Notes: generated from the sequence alone by a model not told the origin. A DNA stretch of 64,000 bases from Sulfitobacter sp. SK012 (GCF_003352085.1 NZ_CP025804.1:620001-684000); one strand, 5' to 3'; counted from the stretch's first letter, positions 27,942-38,059 are shown. Numbers and translations: made by a program.

Positions 27942-28759
27942 CCCACTGAAAAGATACGCCTCACCACCGCATTATCGATGTTGAACGTTTTTTTGAAATA
28001 CGCGGCTTGGCCTGAGTCCAAAGGCTGATAATCAAACACGTTCCGTCGTGCTTTTTGACGCGAGTCGTTGAAGTCATTATGGCCGCGCATCATCATGTCT
28101 TCGTCGGTAAAGGTCACAGTCGGCATCGTCTTCCACAGGTTCTGATGGCCGTGGTTCATGATCGTATCGGTATGGCCAGGCTGCACCAACATCCCAAGTG
28201 CTATGGCTGAGTACTGATATTTATAGGCCCAAACGCTGATGCCTTCGGGGCCAGCTGTAAAAACGTAACCTTTGTTGAAATCGATGGCGATTGCGGGGTG
28301 CCTGTCCCAAAGGCTGCGCAAATCTAACGCGGTTTGCTTGAGGCGGGCGACGAAGGTCACCGCCATTGCATCGTCATCATCCAGCCGAAATTGAAGGCAT
28401 GGGGTGTCCGCATCCCCGCGCGCTTCGTTGATGGCGCGTTTCATGACCTTGCGGTGGGGCAGGGGCGGATAGCTGCGGATCATGGTTTGCGGAATGCGTT
28501 CGGTCAGCGCGCGCAACCGGGTCATATAGGCGTCCGGTAGGCTGTCGCCCGTCACAATCAGAAACGTGAAGTCCGGGTCGGTTTGGCCAGCGACCGACGG
28601 CAGGGTGATTGCCTCGAACAGGCGAAAGCGTTCCTCCATTCGGACAGGGTCATAAAGGAAAGCCTCACGGGCGGGGAGGTCAGGGTGCTCGACCTGAAAC
28701 CCGCCCATGCCGGCATATGAAAACCGGCAGATGCCGATGGTCTTGATGGAGGTCTGCAA
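27938..28759 (-). CDS. putative rhamnosyltransferase-like glycosyltransferase (paralog 1)
   Basis: Member of the Rhamno_transf family (PF11316): IGICRFSYAGMGGFQVEH at the N-terminus, LPSVAGQTDPDFTFLIVTGD, and the acidic metal/nucleotide-sugar motif QFRLDDDDAM. About 273 aa. It is a tandem paralog of the gene just upstream. The start is placed at TTG 28759 by alignment with the paralog, four bases after its stop; an ATG at 28801 would overlap the paralog by 38 bases. Such proteins probably transfer sugars to surface polysaccharides or small molecules; the acceptor is unknown. Confidence 0.75.
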   Translation of the reverse strand: MQTSIKTIGICRFSYAGMGGFQVEHPDLPAREAFLYDPVRMEERFRLFEAITLPSVAGQTDPDFTFLIVTGDSLPDAYMTRLRALTERIPQTMIRSYPPLPHRKVMKRAINEARGDADTPCLQFRLDDDDAMAVTFVARLKQTALDLRSLWDRHPAIAIDFNKGYVFTAGPEGISVWAYKYQYSAIALGMLVQPGHTDTIMNHGHQNLWKTMPTVTFTDEDMMMRGHNDFNDSRQKARRNVFDYQPLDSGQAAYFKKTFNIDNAVVRRIFSVG

Positions 28760-28763
28760 GGTG

Positions 28764-29570
28764 CTATCCGTCGGTAAAAACGCGCTGTACGGTGTCTGCA
28801 TCGATGGCAAAGCGATCCCGGAACATGGCTTCTTGTTTGACGGTCAGGGGGGTGACAGGCACAGGTTTGACCGGCTTTTGTCGGCTGTCATTAGACGTGT
28901 TGTGACTGCGCACAAACATGGCTGGGCCCTCAAAACTCACAGTAGGCATAAAGCGGCTGATTTTTTCATGGGCAAAGTTCATGATCGTCAGCGGGCTGCC
29001 CCCTTTGATCTGCATCCCCAGGCCGGCAACATAGAAAGGGCGAAAAATTTCGGTCGCGGCGATACCCTTTGGCCCAAATTCTGCAACGAAACCCTTGTTC
29101 CAATCAAACGCGACGGTGCGATGTTTGGCCGTCAGGGCAGCGCAATCCGCAGAGGCGGCGCGCAGTTTATCGATGAAATCTACGGCGACCGCGTCATCAT
29201 CATCATAGCGAAACTGCAAGCAGGGTTCATTTGGTTTTCGACGCGCGCTATTTAGGATCTCCTTCATCACCTCGCGCTGCGGACGTGGGGGTTCCGCGTG
29301 CAGGCGCACCTGTGGCATGTCCTCAACGAGGGCATGCAAGCGATCCAAGTGATGTTTTGGCAATTGATCGCCAATCACGATGATCAGCTCAAAATCATCG
29401 TCCGTTTGGTGCTTGAGGCAGGGCAGGGCGACGGTTTCCAACAGGCGAAAACGTTCTTCCAGCCTCGCCTCGCCGTAGAGATAGCGGATGCGGTCGTCGG
29501 TTGTGTCGTGTTCCACTTGAAATCCGCCCAAAGCGGGGTAGGAAAAACGGCACAGGCCGATGGTCTGCAT
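28764..29570 (-). CDS. putative rhamnosyltransferase-like glycosyltransferase (paralog 2)
   Basis: Protein of 268 aa of the same PF11316 family, starting MQTIGLCRFSYPALGGFQVEH, with LPCLKHQTDDDFELIIVIGD and the acidic motif QFRYDDDDAV, then AFDWNKGFVAEFGPKGI. It shares length, motif order and a C-terminal HNTSNDSRQK (paralog 1 has HNDFNDSRQK), so the pair arose by tandem duplication. It is the first gene of a two-gene minus-strand unit, divergent from the rpsL operon. Confidence 0.8.
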   Translation of the reverse strand: MQTIGLCRFSYPALGGFQVEHDTTDDRIRYLYGEARLEERFRLLETVALPCLKHQTDDDFELIIVIGDQLPKHHLDRLHALVEDMPQVRLHAEPPRPQREVMKEILNSARRKPNEPCLQFRYDDDDAVAVDFIDKLRAASADCAALTAKHRTVAFDWNKGFVAEFGPKGIAATEIFRPFYVAGLGMQIKGGSPLTIMNFAHEKISRFMPTVSFEGPAMFVRSHNTSNDSRQKPVKPVPVTPLTVKQEAMFRDRFAIDADTVQRVFTDG

Positions 29571-29658
29571 TAAGGCGTCTCCGGGTGCTGACGGCGGTTG
29601 CGCAGACTATGGGCGGAGGGCAGCCGCGTTGGCAACCCGGATCGACGGGCAGGTAGTG

Positions 29659-29687
29659 TTGACAGGCTGCGCGACTCCTCTTATACG
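29659..29687 (+). promoter_or_regulatory. sigma70-type promoter of the str operon
   Basis: TTGACA at 29659-29664, a 17-base spacer and TATACG at 29682-29687, about 230 bases upstream of rpsL in the only gap where such a promoter can lie. This is the best-matching promoter in the window. Confidence 0.7.
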
Positions 29688-29914
29688 CCGCTTTATATCG
29701 GAGCTAGGGGTCGCCCTATGCACTGAAATCAGAACTTAAGTGGTCACGATCCGGCCCCCTATCGGCCCGGTCCTCTGTTAGCCCACCGCCTCGTTTTCCT
29801 CGGTACGGAAACGTTGCGGTCCAAATGCTTTGCGGACGCGCGAAGTGGTCGAATTTTGTCGCATGGAGGATGCTCCTTCATGCACCCATGTGAAGCTAAA
29901 CGGGGAAATCCTGA

Positions 29915-30286
29915 ATGCCAACGATCCAACAGCTGATCCGCAAACCGCGCCAGCCCAAAGTTAAACGCTCGAAGTCTATGCACCTAGAAGCGTGTCCGCA
30001 AAAACGTGGCGTTTGTACGCGCGTTTATACAACGACACCGAAAAAGCCGAACTCGGCCATGCGTAAGGTTGCCAAAGTGCGCCTGACAAACGGTTTCGAA
30101 GTCATCAGCTATATTCCGGGTGAGTCGCACAACCTTCAGGAGCACTCTGTGGTTCTGATCCGTGGCGGCCGTGTCAAAGACCTTCCCGGTGTCCGTTACC
30201 ACATTCTGCGTGGTGTTTTGGATACCCAGGGCGTCAAGGACCGTAAACAGCGTCGTTCGAAGTACGGTGCCAAGCGTCCGAAGTAA
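29915..30286 (+). CDS. rpsL: 30S ribosomal protein S12
   Basis: Protein of 123 aa, full length. The decoding-centre loop [17 protein letters not shown] is wild type at the lysine positions linked to streptomycin resistance, and the second loop [13 protein letters not shown] is conserved. It is the first gene of the str operon rpsL-rpsG-fusA-tuf. Confidence 0.99.
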   Translation: MPTIQQLIRKPRQPKVKRSKSMHLEACPQKRGVCTRVYTTTPKKPNSAMRKVAKVRLTNGFEVISYIPGESHNLQEHSVVLIRGGRVKDLPGVRYHILRGVLDTQGVKDRKQRRSKYGAKRPK

Positions 30287-30293
30287 TTCTCGT

Positions 30294-30312
30294 GGCGGGG
30301 GCGATCCCCGCC
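30294..30312 (+). repeat. GGCGGGG...CCCCGCC palindrome between rpsL and rpsG
   Basis: Perfect seven-base arms with a five-base centre. The same arms recur at 33045-33062 after fusA, and a shorter version (CGGCGGG/CCCGCCG) forms the nusG terminator, suggesting a dispersed REP-like hairpin. Confidence 0.5.
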
Positions 30313-30372
30313 AGACCATCCGACACTTGCGCGGGGTTAATCCCTGCCGCCCGCTAAGAGGAAGACACCTAA

Positions 30373-30843
30373 ATGTCACGCCGTCACGCCGCTGAAAAAC
30401 GCGAAATCCTGCCAGACGCCAAGTATGGTGATCTGGTATTGTCCAAATTCATGAACAACCTAATGATCGACGGTAAGAAATCCGTCGCGGAGCGTATTGT
30501 TTATAACGCTCTCGACCGGGTTGAGACCAAGATTAAGCGCGCCCCTGTGGAAGTTTTCCACGAAGCGCTCGATAACATCCAGCCATCCGTCGAAGTGCGT
30601 TCGCGCCGCGTTGGTGGTGCCACCTACCAGGTGCCCGTCGAAGTGCGTCCAGAGCGTCGTCAGGCGTTGGCGATCCGTTGGTTGATCAAAGCTGCGCGTT
30701 CGCGCAACGAGAACACCATGGAAGAGCGTCTTGCAGGCGAGCTAATGGATGCGGTGCAATCGCGCGGTACAGCCGTCAAAAAGCGTGAAGACACGCACAA
30801 GATGGCCGATGCGAACAAAGCATTCAGCCACTACCGCTGGTAA
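30373..30843 (+). CDS. rpsG: 30S ribosomal protein S7
   Basis: Protein of 156 aa beginning [20 protein letters not shown], with the 16S rRNA-binding segments [17 protein letters not shown] and [14 protein letters not shown], and the C-terminal HYRW. S7 nucleates assembly of the 30S head. It is the second gene of the str operon. Confidence 0.99.
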   Translation: MSRRHAAEKREILPDAKYGDLVLSKFMNNLMIDGKKSVAERIVYNALDRVETKIKRAPVEVFHEALDNIQPSVEVRSRRVGGATYQVPVEVRPERRQALAIRWLIKAARSRNENTMEERLAGELMDAVQSRGTAVKKREDTHKMADANKAFSHYRW

Positions 30844-30916
30844 GATATTGAGATCGGGGCCCGGATCCGCTGGGCTCCTGACCTTTTTCAAAGCACACTC
30901 CTGAGGAAGCTTTCAA

Positions 30917-33037
30917 ATGGCACGCGACTATCCCCTCGAACTGTACCGTAACTTTGGTATCATCGCGCATATCGACGCCGGTAAAACCACATGTTCCGAA
31001 CGTATCCTGTATTACACGGGTAAAGAGCATAACATTGGCGAAGTGCACGACGGCGCTGCGACAATGGACTGGATGGAGCAGGAGCAGGAACGGGGTATTA
31101 CTATTACTTCCGCTGCGACGACGACATTCTGGGAACGCACAGAAGACGGCGTAACGCCGGATTCTGCTAAGCACCGCATGAACATCATCGACACGCCGGG
31201 TCACGTTGACTTCACGATTGAAGTTGAGCGTTCTTTGGCTGTTCTCGATGGCGCGGTTACCGTTCTTGACGGTAACGCCGGCGTTGAGCCGCAGACTGAA
31301 ACTGTTTGGCGTCAGGCCGACCGTTACAAAGTTCCACGCATTGTGTTCGTCAACAAGATGGACAAAATCGGCGCGGACTTCTTCAACTGTGTTGCACAGA
31401 TCGAAGACCGTACAGGTGCCACAGCCATTCCAGTCGGTGTTCCGATTGGTGCAGAGACAGAGCTTGAAGGTCTTATTGACCTCGTGACCATGGTCGAGTG
31501 GGTCTACATCGGTGAAGATCTTGGCGCGACTTGGGAAAAACGCCCGATCCGCGCTGATTTGCTGGACATGGCCACCGAATGGCGTGGCAAGATGATCGAA
31601 GCCGCCGTCGAAATGGACGACGACGCGATGGAAAACTACCTGATGGACGGCGCAGAGCCGGACGTTGCGACGCTTCGTGCATTGCTGCGTAAGGGTACGT
31701 TGTCTATGGCTTTCGTTCCTGTTCTGGGCGGTTCCGCGTTCAAGAACAAAGGTGTTCAGTTCCTTCTCAACGCTGTAATCGACTATCTGCCCAGCCCGCT
31801 GGATGTTGTTGATTACATGGGCTTTAAGCCCGGTGACGAAGAAGAAATACGTGACATCCCGCGCCGTGCGGATGATGATATGGCGTTCTCTGGCCTCGCA
31901 TTTAAGATCATGAACGACCCTTTTGTTGGCTCTCTCACGTTTACTCGCGTCTATTCGGGTACTCTGAGCAAGGGCGACACTCTTTTGAACTCGACTAAGG
32001 GTAAGAAAGAGCGCGTTGGTCGTATGATGATGATGCACGCTATCGACCGTGAAGAAATCACGGAAGCATTTGCGGGTGACATCATCGCGCTTGCAGGTCT
32101 GAAAGACACCACAACAGGTGACACGCTTTGTGCGGTCAACGATCCTGTGGTTCTGGAAACCATGACGTTCCCCGATCCGGTTATCGAAATCGCGGTTGAG
32201 CCTAAAACAAAGGCCGACCAAGAGAAGATGTCCACCGGTTTGGCCCGTCTGGCTGCCGAGGATCCATCCTTCCGCGTTGAAACGGATATCGAATCCGGTC
32301 AGACCATCATGAAGGGCATGGGCGAACTTCACCTCGATATCTTGGTTGATCGTCTGAAGCGTGAATTCAAAGTTGAAGCCAACATCGGTGCGCCACAAGT
32401 GGCATATCGTGAGACTGTCAGCCGCGAAGCTGAGATCGTTTACACCCACAAGAAGCAATCGGGTGGTTCAGGTCAGTTCGCTGAAGTGAAGATGATCATC
32501 ACTCCGACAGAACCCGGCGAAGGTTATTCGTTCGAGTCTCGTGTTGTTGGTGGTTCGGTGCCAAAGGAATACATCCCTGGTGTCGAAAAAGGGATCAAAT
32601 CAGTCATGGACTCCGGTCCATTGGCGGGCTTCCCGGTCATCGACTTCAAAGTGGCGCTGATCGAAGGCAAATACCACGACGTTGACTCCAGTGTTCTTGC
32701 GTTTGAAATCGCAGGTCGCATGGGGATGCGTGAAGGCATGAAGAAAGCCGGCGCGAAATTGCTGGAACCGATCATGAAGGTCGAAGTGGTGACACCTGAA
32801 GAATACACAGGCGGCATCATCGGCGATCTGACTTCACGTCGTGGTCAGGTACAGGGTCAAGACACTCGCGGCAACGCGATTGCTATCGAAGCTTTTGTAC
32901 CGCTCGCCAACATGTTCGGCTACATCAACACGTTGCGGTCAATGTCGTCGGGTCGTGCGAACTTCTCGATGCAGTTCGACCACTACGAAGGTGTGCCACA
33001 GAACATCTCCGACGAGATTCAGGCCAAATTTGCATAA
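30917..33037 (+). CDS. fusA: elongation factor G
   Basis: Protein of 706 aa. The G domain has the P-loop [18 protein letters not shown] and the specificity motif NKMDKIGAD. Domains II-V follow, including [21 protein letters not shown] in domain III-IV and the C-terminal domain V. EF-G catalyses ribosomal translocation. Length and motifs show no damage. Confidence 0.99.
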   Translation: MARDYPLELYRNFGIIAHIDAGKTTCSERILYYTGKEHNIGEVHDGAATMDWMEQEQERGITITSAATTTFWERTEDGVTPDSAKHRMNIIDTPGHVDFTIEVERSLAVLDGAVTVLDGNAGVEPQTETVWRQADRYKVPRIVFVNKMDKIGADFFNCVAQIEDRTGATAIPVGVPIGAETELEGLIDLVTMVEWVYIGEDLGATWEKRPIRADLLDMATEWRGKMIEAAVEMDDDAMENYLMDGAEPDVATLRALLRKGTLSMAFVPVLGGSAFKNKGVQFLLNAVIDYLPSPLDVVDYMGFKPGDEEEIRDIPRRADDDMAFSGLAFKIMNDPFVGSLTFTRVYSGTLSKGDTLLNSTKGKKERVGRMMMMHAIDREEITEAFAGDIIALAGLKDTTTGDTLCAVNDPVVLETMTFPDPVIEIAVEPKTKADQEKMSTGLARLAAEDPSFRVETDIESGQTIMKGMGELHLDILVDRLKREFKVEANIGAPQVAYRETVSREAEIVYTHKKQSGGSGQFAEVKMIITPTEPGEGYSFESRVVGGSVPKEYIPGVEKGIKSVMDSGPLAGFPVIDFKVALIEGKYHDVDSSVLAFEIAGRMGMREGMKKAGAKLLEPIMKVEVVTPEEYTGGIIGDLTSRRGQVQGQDTRGNAIAIEAFVPLANMFGYINTLRSMSSGRANFSMQFDHYEGVPQNISDEIQAKFA

Positions 33038-33044
33038 TCGGGAC

Positions 33045-33096
33045 GGCGGGGACAACCCCGCCCTACCCAAATCGTAGGGTGGGCTATTCGCCCACC
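33045..33096 (+). repeat. two adjacent palindromes between fusA and tuf
   Basis: GGCGGGG-ACAA-CCCCGCC at 33045-33062 and GGTGGGC-TATTC-GCCCACC at 33078-33096. CCCTAC (33061-33066) can also pair with GTAGGG (33074-33079), so alternative folds are possible. They have no T run and probably stabilise or separate fusA and tuf mRNA. Confidence 0.5.
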
Positions 33097-33124
33097 ACCC
33101 AAAGACTGAAAAAGGAGCCACACC

Positions 33125-34300
33125 ATGGCAAAGGAAAAGTTTGAACGTAACAAGCCGCACGTGAACATTGGCACGATTGGCCACGTTGACCACGGCAAGA
33201 CGACGCTGACAGCGGCGATCACCAAGTATTTTGGTGACTTCCAAGCGTATGACCAAATTGACGGCGCGCCCGAAGAAAAAGCCCGTGGGATCACGATTTC
33301 CACAGCGCACGTGGAATATGAGACTGAAGCACGTCACTATGCGCACGTCGATTGCCCCGGCCACGCGGACTACGTCAAGAACATGATCACCGGTGCTGCC
33401 CAGATGGACGGCGCGATCTTGGTTGTGAACGCGGCCGACGGTCCAATGCCCCAGACGCGCGAGCACATCCTGCTGGGCCGCCAGGTTGGTATCCCAGAGA
33501 TGGTTGTCTACATGAACAAGGTGGATCAGGTTGATGACGACGAGCTGCTTGAGCTGGTCGAAATGGAAATCCGTGAACTGCTTAGCAAGTATGAGTACAA
33601 CGGCGACGACATGCCTGTTGTACCGGGCTCTGCACTTGCAGCCTTGGAAGGCCGCGATCCTGAGATTGGCGAAGAGTCGATCAAAAAGCTGATGGCAGCT
33701 GTTGACGAATGGATCCCAACGCCCGAGCGCGCGATTGACCAGCCGTTCTTGTTGCCGGTGGAAGATGTGTTCTCGATCTCTGGCCGTGGTACGGTTGTGA
33801 CCGGTCGTATTGAGCGTGGCGTGATCAACGTGGGCGACAGCATCGAAATCGTTGGCATCCGCGACACGAAGACAACGACGTGTACTGGTGTTGAAATGTT
33901 CCGCAAGTTGCTGGATCGTGGTGAAGCTGGCGATAACGTTGGCGTTTTGTTGCGCGGCATCGACCGTGAAGGTGTTGAACGCGGTCAGGTTCTGTGTAAG
34001 CCGAAGTCGGTTATGCCACACACAAAGTTCGAGGCCGAGGCGTATATCTTGACCAAAGATGAAGGTGGCCGTCACACGCCATTCTTTGCGAACTATCGTC
34101 CACAGTTCTACTTCCGTACGACGGATGTGACCGGTACCGTGAACCTGCCCGAGGGCACAGAAATGGTCATGCCGGGCGACAACCTGAAGTTCGACGTTGA
34201 GCTGATTGCGCCGATCGCTATGGAGCAAGGCCTGCGCTTTGCGATCCGCGAAGGTGGCCGTACGGTTGGTGCCGGCGTGGTATCCAAGATCACTGAGTGA
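33125..34300 (+). CDS. tuf: elongation factor Tu
   Basis: Protein of 391 aa with [21 protein letters not shown] and NKVDQVDD in the G domain, and the C-terminal [13 protein letters not shown]-Tu carries aminoacyl-tRNA to the ribosome. A second tuf copy often lies upstream of tRNA-Trp-secE in relatives; if present here it would be left of the window, beyond the integrated element. Confidence 0.99.
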   Translation: MAKEKFERNKPHVNIGTIGHVDHGKTTLTAAITKYFGDFQAYDQIDGAPEEKARGITISTAHVEYETEARHYAHVDCPGHADYVKNMITGAAQMDGAILVVNAADGPMPQTREHILLGRQVGIPEMVVYMNKVDQVDDDELLELVEMEIRELLSKYEYNGDDMPVVPGSALAALEGRDPEIGEESIKKLMAAVDEWIPTPERAIDQPFLLPVEDVFSISGRGTVVTGRIERGVINVGDSIEIVGIRDTKTTTCTGVEMFRKLLDRGEAGDNVGVLLRGIDREGVERGQVLCKPKSVMPHTKFEAEAYILTKDEGGRHTPFFANYRPQFYFRTTDVTGTVNLPEGTEMVMPGDNLKFDVELIAPIAMEQGLRFAIREGGRTVGAGVVSKITE

Positions 34301-34346
34301 TCAATCGAGGTGGGCAGATCGTCCACCTCACAACAAGCTTTGCAAG

Positions 34347-34372
34347 CGGCCACCCAATTGGGTGGCCGTTTT
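34347..34372 (+). terminator. intrinsic terminator after tuf
   Basis: Perfect nine-pair stem CGGCCACCC/GGGTGGCCG with an AATT loop, followed by TTTT. Confidence 0.9.
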
Positions 34373-34444
34373 GCGTTCAAGAGCCGCGCGAATTTTGCGG
34401 CGTTAAGGCACTGACATTTTGTTGCTGCTAGGTTAGGATTTGGT

Positions 34445-34987
34445 ATGAAGAATCTCCTACACTCTTTGCGCACGGTTTGTTTGGCCGTATTTATCCTTTC
34501 TCCGCTCAGCGTTTGGGCGGCAGATTTCGATCGCTTTGTCGGCAACTACGAAGGCAGTGCGGATGTTGTAATCGGTGACGAAGCAAAGCCGCGAGATATC
34601 AAGACCTTGATCGAGGCGGATGGTGACGGCTTCACCCTGCGTTGGACGTCAGTGATTTATCGCAACGATGGCGACGTTGCGGAGAAGGTCTTTATGGTGG
34701 ATTTCGACCCTAGCCAACGACCCAGCATTTATAGCTCCGCAATGAAATCGAACCTCTTTGGGAAGCAAGTTCCGCTTGACCCTTTAAAGGGGGAACCGTT
34801 TGTCTGGGCACGGTTTGAGGGCGACACGTTCACCGTTTATTCGCTCTATATCAACACTGTCGGTGAATATGAGTTGCAGGAGTACCACCGGACTTTGACC
34901 GAAGGTGGTTTGAATCTGCTCTTTCGCAGAGTTAGAAATGCAGTGCCGGAAAAAGAAATCACAGCATTTATAAAGCGGCAGGACTGA
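34445..34987 (+). CDS. exported protein of unknown function
   Basis: Protein of 180 aa with a signal peptide (MKNLLHSLRTVCLAVFILSPLSVWA). The mature part is beta-rich with a DFDRFVGNYEGSADV start, reminiscent of small periplasmic lipocalin-like proteins, but no diagnostic motif is visible. It sits between the tuf terminator and the membrane protein at 35039, in the gap that splits the str and S10 operons. Confidence 0.65.
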   Translation: MKNLLHSLRTVCLAVFILSPLSVWAADFDRFVGNYEGSADVVIGDEAKPRDIKTLIEADGDGFTLRWTSVIYRNDGDVAEKVFMVDFDPSQRPSIYSSAMKSNLFGKQVPLDPLKGEPFVWARFEGDTFTVYSLYINTVGEYELQEYHRTLTEGGLNLLFRRVRNAVPEKEITAFIKRQD

Positions 34988-35038
34988 CCCCCCAAATGAC
35001 GCGGCAGGTTACGTCCGGCGCAGCGGTGAAGGCAGATC

Positions 35039-35560
35039 ATGTCACATACTGAGCCATCTACGCGCGCCGATGATCTCAAATTCCTACAAGTAGCGCTTGA
35101 AGAAGCGCAGGCGACCGTCCGGGCGTATGACACCAAAGCGCAGATCGTTGGGATCGGTTACACTTTCGCACTCAATATCGTAGCGGTCGTTGTGGGCGGT
35201 TTGCCAGGGGCAAGCGGTGGAGAGCCTCTGTATATTTTGCTGTTCTGGCTGATCGTCATGGCTCCGTTGTTTCTGTTTGGGTATGTCCTTTATCCGTCGC
35301 GCCGGCTCGCCCCACAGGTGAAGGCAGGCACAGAGGTAGTGTTGCGGCGCGTACTTTATGTTGAGACCGCCCGTCATAAGACGGTTGAAGACCTTCAGAG
35401 CGCCGTCCATGGCAGCGACTGGGTGTCTGAGCTCTCTTTTGAGCTTCTCAAGGTATCGAAACTGCGGGAGCTAAAGCGTGGCCGATTTGTCCGCGCGCTC
35501 ATTGCGACCTGTGTGTCATTTGGGATGCTTGCGTTGTTGCAGCTTTGGACGGCGCTTTAA
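35039..35560 (+). CDS. PycTM-like membrane protein (orphan Pycsar-effector-type)
   Basis: Protein of 173 aa. An N-terminal helix (DDLKFLQVALEEAQATVRAYD) runs into TKAQIVGIGYTFALNIVAVV, a membrane pair follows with the second helix in LYILLFWLIVMAPLFLFGYV, then a long helix with WVSELSFELLKVSKLRELK, and a last membrane helix (VRALIATCVSFGMLALLQLW). The order D-x-KA plus two spans, a helix ending in SxxxxxK, then one span, resembles PycTM proteins (PF18967), the membrane effectors of Pycsar anti-phage systems. No uridylate or cytidylate cyclase gene is adjacent, so it would be an orphan. The family call rests on layout and motif memory. Confidence 0.5.
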   Translation: MSHTEPSTRADDLKFLQVALEEAQATVRAYDTKAQIVGIGYTFALNIVAVVVGGLPGASGGEPLYILLFWLIVMAPLFLFGYVLYPSRRLAPQVKAGTEVVLRRVLYVETARHKTVEDLQSAVHGSDWVSELSFELLKVSKLRELKRGRFVRALIATCVSFGMLALLQLWTAL

Positions 35561-35756
35561 CAAAAATCCCGCTCTTTGCGATTGATGAGGCGGCCTCGTG
35601 ACCCTAGTTAAAAAACGCCGAAGCGCGTTGAAAATCTCTTTGGCTGGGAAGACCAAATCTGCCAGTTTAACGGGCCTGTGATTGTCGCGGACGGCAGCCA
35701 CGCACATAGACCACGAGCGGGCCGGAAAGAAAGTTGCGTGATCGCTTCGCAGGGAC

Positions 35757-35785
35757 TTGCCACCCAAGCCTAACCCCCCTATAGC
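35757..35785 (+). promoter_or_regulatory. candidate promoter of the S10 operon
   Basis: TTGCCA at 35757-35762, a 17-base spacer, and TATAGC at 35780-35785, about 125 bases before rpsJ. The rest of the 35561-35909 gap shows no gene and would be the S10 leader. Confidence 0.5.
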
Positions 35786-35909
35786 ACCGTCAACCGCTCG
35801 GGGTGCGTCAACACGCGCCCTGTTTGGTTTTGACACCAAGACGCGATGAGGCGGGCCGATGAGCGGTTCTCCTCCAATCCGTTGACATCCCAATGTAAGG
35901 GATTTGCAC

Positions 35910-36227
35910 ATGGCTGCTAGCCAAAACATCCGCATTCGCCTGAAGGCGTTTGACTACCGGGTGCTTGATGCCTCCACTCAGGAAATCGTCAACACTGCTA
36001 AGCGCACAGGCGCTTCTGTTCGCGGCCCAATTCCGCTGCCGAACAAAATCGAAAAATTCACCGTTCTACGTGGTCCCCACGTTGACAAGAAATCCCGTGA
36101 CCAGTTCGAAATCCGCACGCACAAGCGCCTGCTGGATATCGTTGATCCGACCCCCCAGACCGTAGACGCGCTGATGAAGCTCGACTTGGCTGCTGGTGTG
36201 GACGTCGAGATCAAGCTGCAGTCTTAA
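35910..36227 (+). CDS. rpsJ: 30S ribosomal protein S10
   Basis: Protein of 105 aa. It starts [20 protein letters not shown] and has the rRNA-contact loop [27 protein letters not shown] split over residues 40-70. S10 is also NusE in antitermination complexes. The ATG at 35910 is preferred to a TTG two codons upstream. Confidence 0.98.
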   Translation: MAASQNIRIRLKAFDYRVLDASTQEIVNTAKRTGASVRGPIPLPNKIEKFTVLRGPHVDKKSRDQFEIRTHKRLLDIVDPTPQTVDALMKLDLAAGVDVEIKLQS

Positions 36228-36245
36228 TCGTAGGAGGGTAATATT

Positions 36246-37124
36246 ATGTTGCGCTCAGGCGTTATTGCAAAAAAGATGGGCATGACCCGTCTATTCATGG
36301 AAGACGGAAAGCAGATCCCTGTAACCGTTCTTCTGCTCGATGGCCTTCAGGTTGTTGCACAGCGTACCAATGAGAAGGACGGCTACACAGCTGTTCAGCT
36401 CGGTGCCGGTACAGCCAAGGTCAAACGGACATCTCAGGCGATGCGGGGCCACTTTGCCGCTGCTAAGGTTGAGCCCAAGCGCAAGGTAGCGGAGTTCCGT
36501 GTGGACGCCGATGCTATGATCGCTGTCGGTGAGGAAATCATCGCGGATCATTACTTTGCAGGCCAGTATGTCGATGTGGCGGGTACGTCTATCGGTAAAG
36601 GCTTTCAGGGTGCGATGAAGCGTCACAACTTCGGCGGTTTGCGCGCGACACACGGTGTTTCGATCAGCCACCGTTCGCATGGCTCTACAGGTCAGTGTCA
36701 GGACCCGGGTAAAGTTTTCAAAGGCAAGAAAATGGCCGGTCACATGGGCGCTGCCCGTGTCACCACGCAGAACCTTGAGGTCGTAAAGACCGACACGGCG
36801 CGTGGATTGATCATGGTCAAAGGCGCTGTTCCCGGCTCCAAAGGTGGTTGGGTGACAGTTAAGGATGCGGTGAAGAAGCCGTTCCCTGACAGTGCTATCG
36901 TTCCCGCTGCTTTGGCATCCGCTGCCAAGGAAGCCGCGAAAGCAGCCGAAGAAGCAGCCGCAGCCGCAGCAGCCGAAGCAGAAGCAGAAGCAGCACGCCT
37001 TGCAGAAGAGCAAGCCGCCGCAGAAGCAGAACAGCTGAAAGCCGCAGAAGCTGATATCGCAGCCGATAAAGCAGACGACGCAGGTGCTGCGCCCGAAGCT
37101 GAGAAGAAGGAAGGTGACGAATGA
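36246..37124 (+). CDS. rplC: 50S ribosomal protein L3 with long Ala/Glu-rich C-terminal tail
   Basis: Protein of 292 aa, about 80 longer than typical L3. Residues 1-212 are a normal L3, including [33 protein letters not shown] and [14 protein letters not shown]. From about residue 214 to the end comes a tail of Ala, Glu and Lys, likely a long charged helix, ending EKKEGDE. The tail is in frame and its stop overlaps rplD by four bases (ATGA). Such tails occur in some rhodobacterial L3 proteins; their role is unknown. Confidence 0.97.
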   Translation: MLRSGVIAKKMGMTRLFMEDGKQIPVTVLLLDGLQVVAQRTNEKDGYTAVQLGAGTAKVKRTSQAMRGHFAAAKVEPKRKVAEFRVDADAMIAVGEEIIADHYFAGQYVDVAGTSIGKGFQGAMKRHNFGGLRATHGVSISHRSHGSTGQCQDPGKVFKGKKMAGHMGAARVTTQNLEVVKTDTARGLIMVKGAVPGSKGGWVTVKDAVKKPFPDSAIVPAALASAAKEAAKAAEEAAAAAAAEAEAEAARLAEEQAAAEAEQLKAAEADIAADKADDAGAAPEAEKKEGDE

Positions 37125-37738
37125 AACTTGATGTCATCAAACTCGACGGCGGCAAGGCCGGTTCGGTAGACTTGGACGAGGCCCTGTTTGGTCTTGAGCC
37201 ACGCGCCGACATCCTGCACCGCGTCGTCCGCTGGCAGCGCAACAATGCGCAAGCCGGTACGCACAAGGTAAAGACACGCTCCGAGGTCAGCTATTCGACC
37301 AAGAAGATCTATCGTCAGAAAGGCACCGGCGGCGCACGCCACGGCGCACGTTCTGCACCGATCTTCCGTGGTGGTGGTATCTATAAGGGCCCAACGCCCC
37401 GTAGCCACGGCCATGAGTTGACCAAGAAGTTTCGTAAGCTGGGCCTGCGCCACGCACTGTCTGCAAAGGCAAAAGCGGGTACGCTGGTTATCATCGAAGA
37501 TGCATCCTCGGACGGCAAAACCGCCGCTCTGGCCAAGCAGGTCAAAGCACTCGGTTGGAAGCGCGCGTTGATCATCGACGGTGCAGCCGTAAACGAGAAC
37601 TTTGCGCAAGCCGCGCGCAACATCGAAGGCCTGGATATCCTGCCAACGATGGGCGCTAACGTCTATGACATCCTCAAGCGTGATACACTTGTGATCACCA
37701 AAGCGGGGATCGAAGCACTGGAGGCCCGATTGAAATGA
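37121..37738 (+). CDS. rplD: 50S ribosomal protein L4
   Basis: Protein of 205 aa, with the conserved extended loop containing [17 protein letters not shown] that lines the exit tunnel, and the C-terminal domain ending IEALEARLK. It overlaps rplC and rplW by four bases each, so translation is coupled. L4 can act as the autorepressor of the S10 operon in other bacteria. Confidence 0.99.
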   Translation: MKLDVIKLDGGKAGSVDLDEALFGLEPRADILHRVVRWQRNNAQAGTHKVKTRSEVSYSTKKIYRQKGTGGARHGARSAPIFRGGGIYKGPTPRSHGHELTKKFRKLGLRHALSAKAKAGTLVIIEDASSDGKTAALAKQVKALGWKRALIIDGAAVNENFAQAARNIEGLDILPTMGANVYDILKRDTLVITKAGIEALEARLK

Positions 37739-38031
37739 CCGCCAAGCATGAACACTACGATGTGATCCGCAAGCCGATCATCACTGAAAAGGCGACCATG
37801 GCATCCGAAAACAACGCTGTTGTTTTTGAGGTGGCCATTGGCTCCAACAAGCCACAGATCAAAGAGGCCGTTGAGGCATTGTTTGGTGTGAAGGTGAAGG
37901 CCGTGAACACGACCATCACCAAAGGCAAAGTAAAGCGCTTCCGTGGCCAACTCGGCACACGTCGCGACGTCAAGAAGGCTTACGTTACGCTCGAAGAGGG
38001 CAATACGATTGACGTTTCCACCGGGCTGTAA
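37735..38031 (+). CDS. rplW: 50S ribosomal protein L23
   Basis: Protein of 98 aa with [19 protein letters not shown] and [19 protein letters not shown]. It forms part of the exit-site docking platform for SRP and trigger factor. Unusually, it is followed by a strong terminator and not by rplB, so the S10 operon is split here. Confidence 0.99.
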   Translation: MTAKHEHYDVIRKPIITEKATMASENNAVVFEVAIGSNKPQIKEAVEALFGVKVKAVNTTITKGKVKRFRGQLGTRRDVKKAYVTLEEGNTIDVSTGL

Positions 38032-38059
38032 AGCTCTAGGTTGAATATGAATTACGAAG

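Noticed and set aside
28707..29255. 182-codon plus-strand frame opposite the second glycosyltransferase
   Set aside because: Antisense to a clear PF11316 gene and without a start signal.
30824..32458. Long minus-strand open frame (about 540 codons) opposite fusA
   Set aside because: It is the mirror of a highly expressed gene with strong codon bias; no ribosome binding site, and its translation has no protein-family features.
32939..34228. Minus-strand open frame of about 430 codons opposite tuf
   Set aside because: Shadow of tuf and the end of fusA produced by codon bias; it crosses an intergenic palindrome.
35844..35900. Two TTGACA strings near rpsJ as promoters
   Set aside because: Neither has a -10-like hexamer at 16-18 bases; the TTGCCA/TATAGC pair at 35757-35785 fits better.
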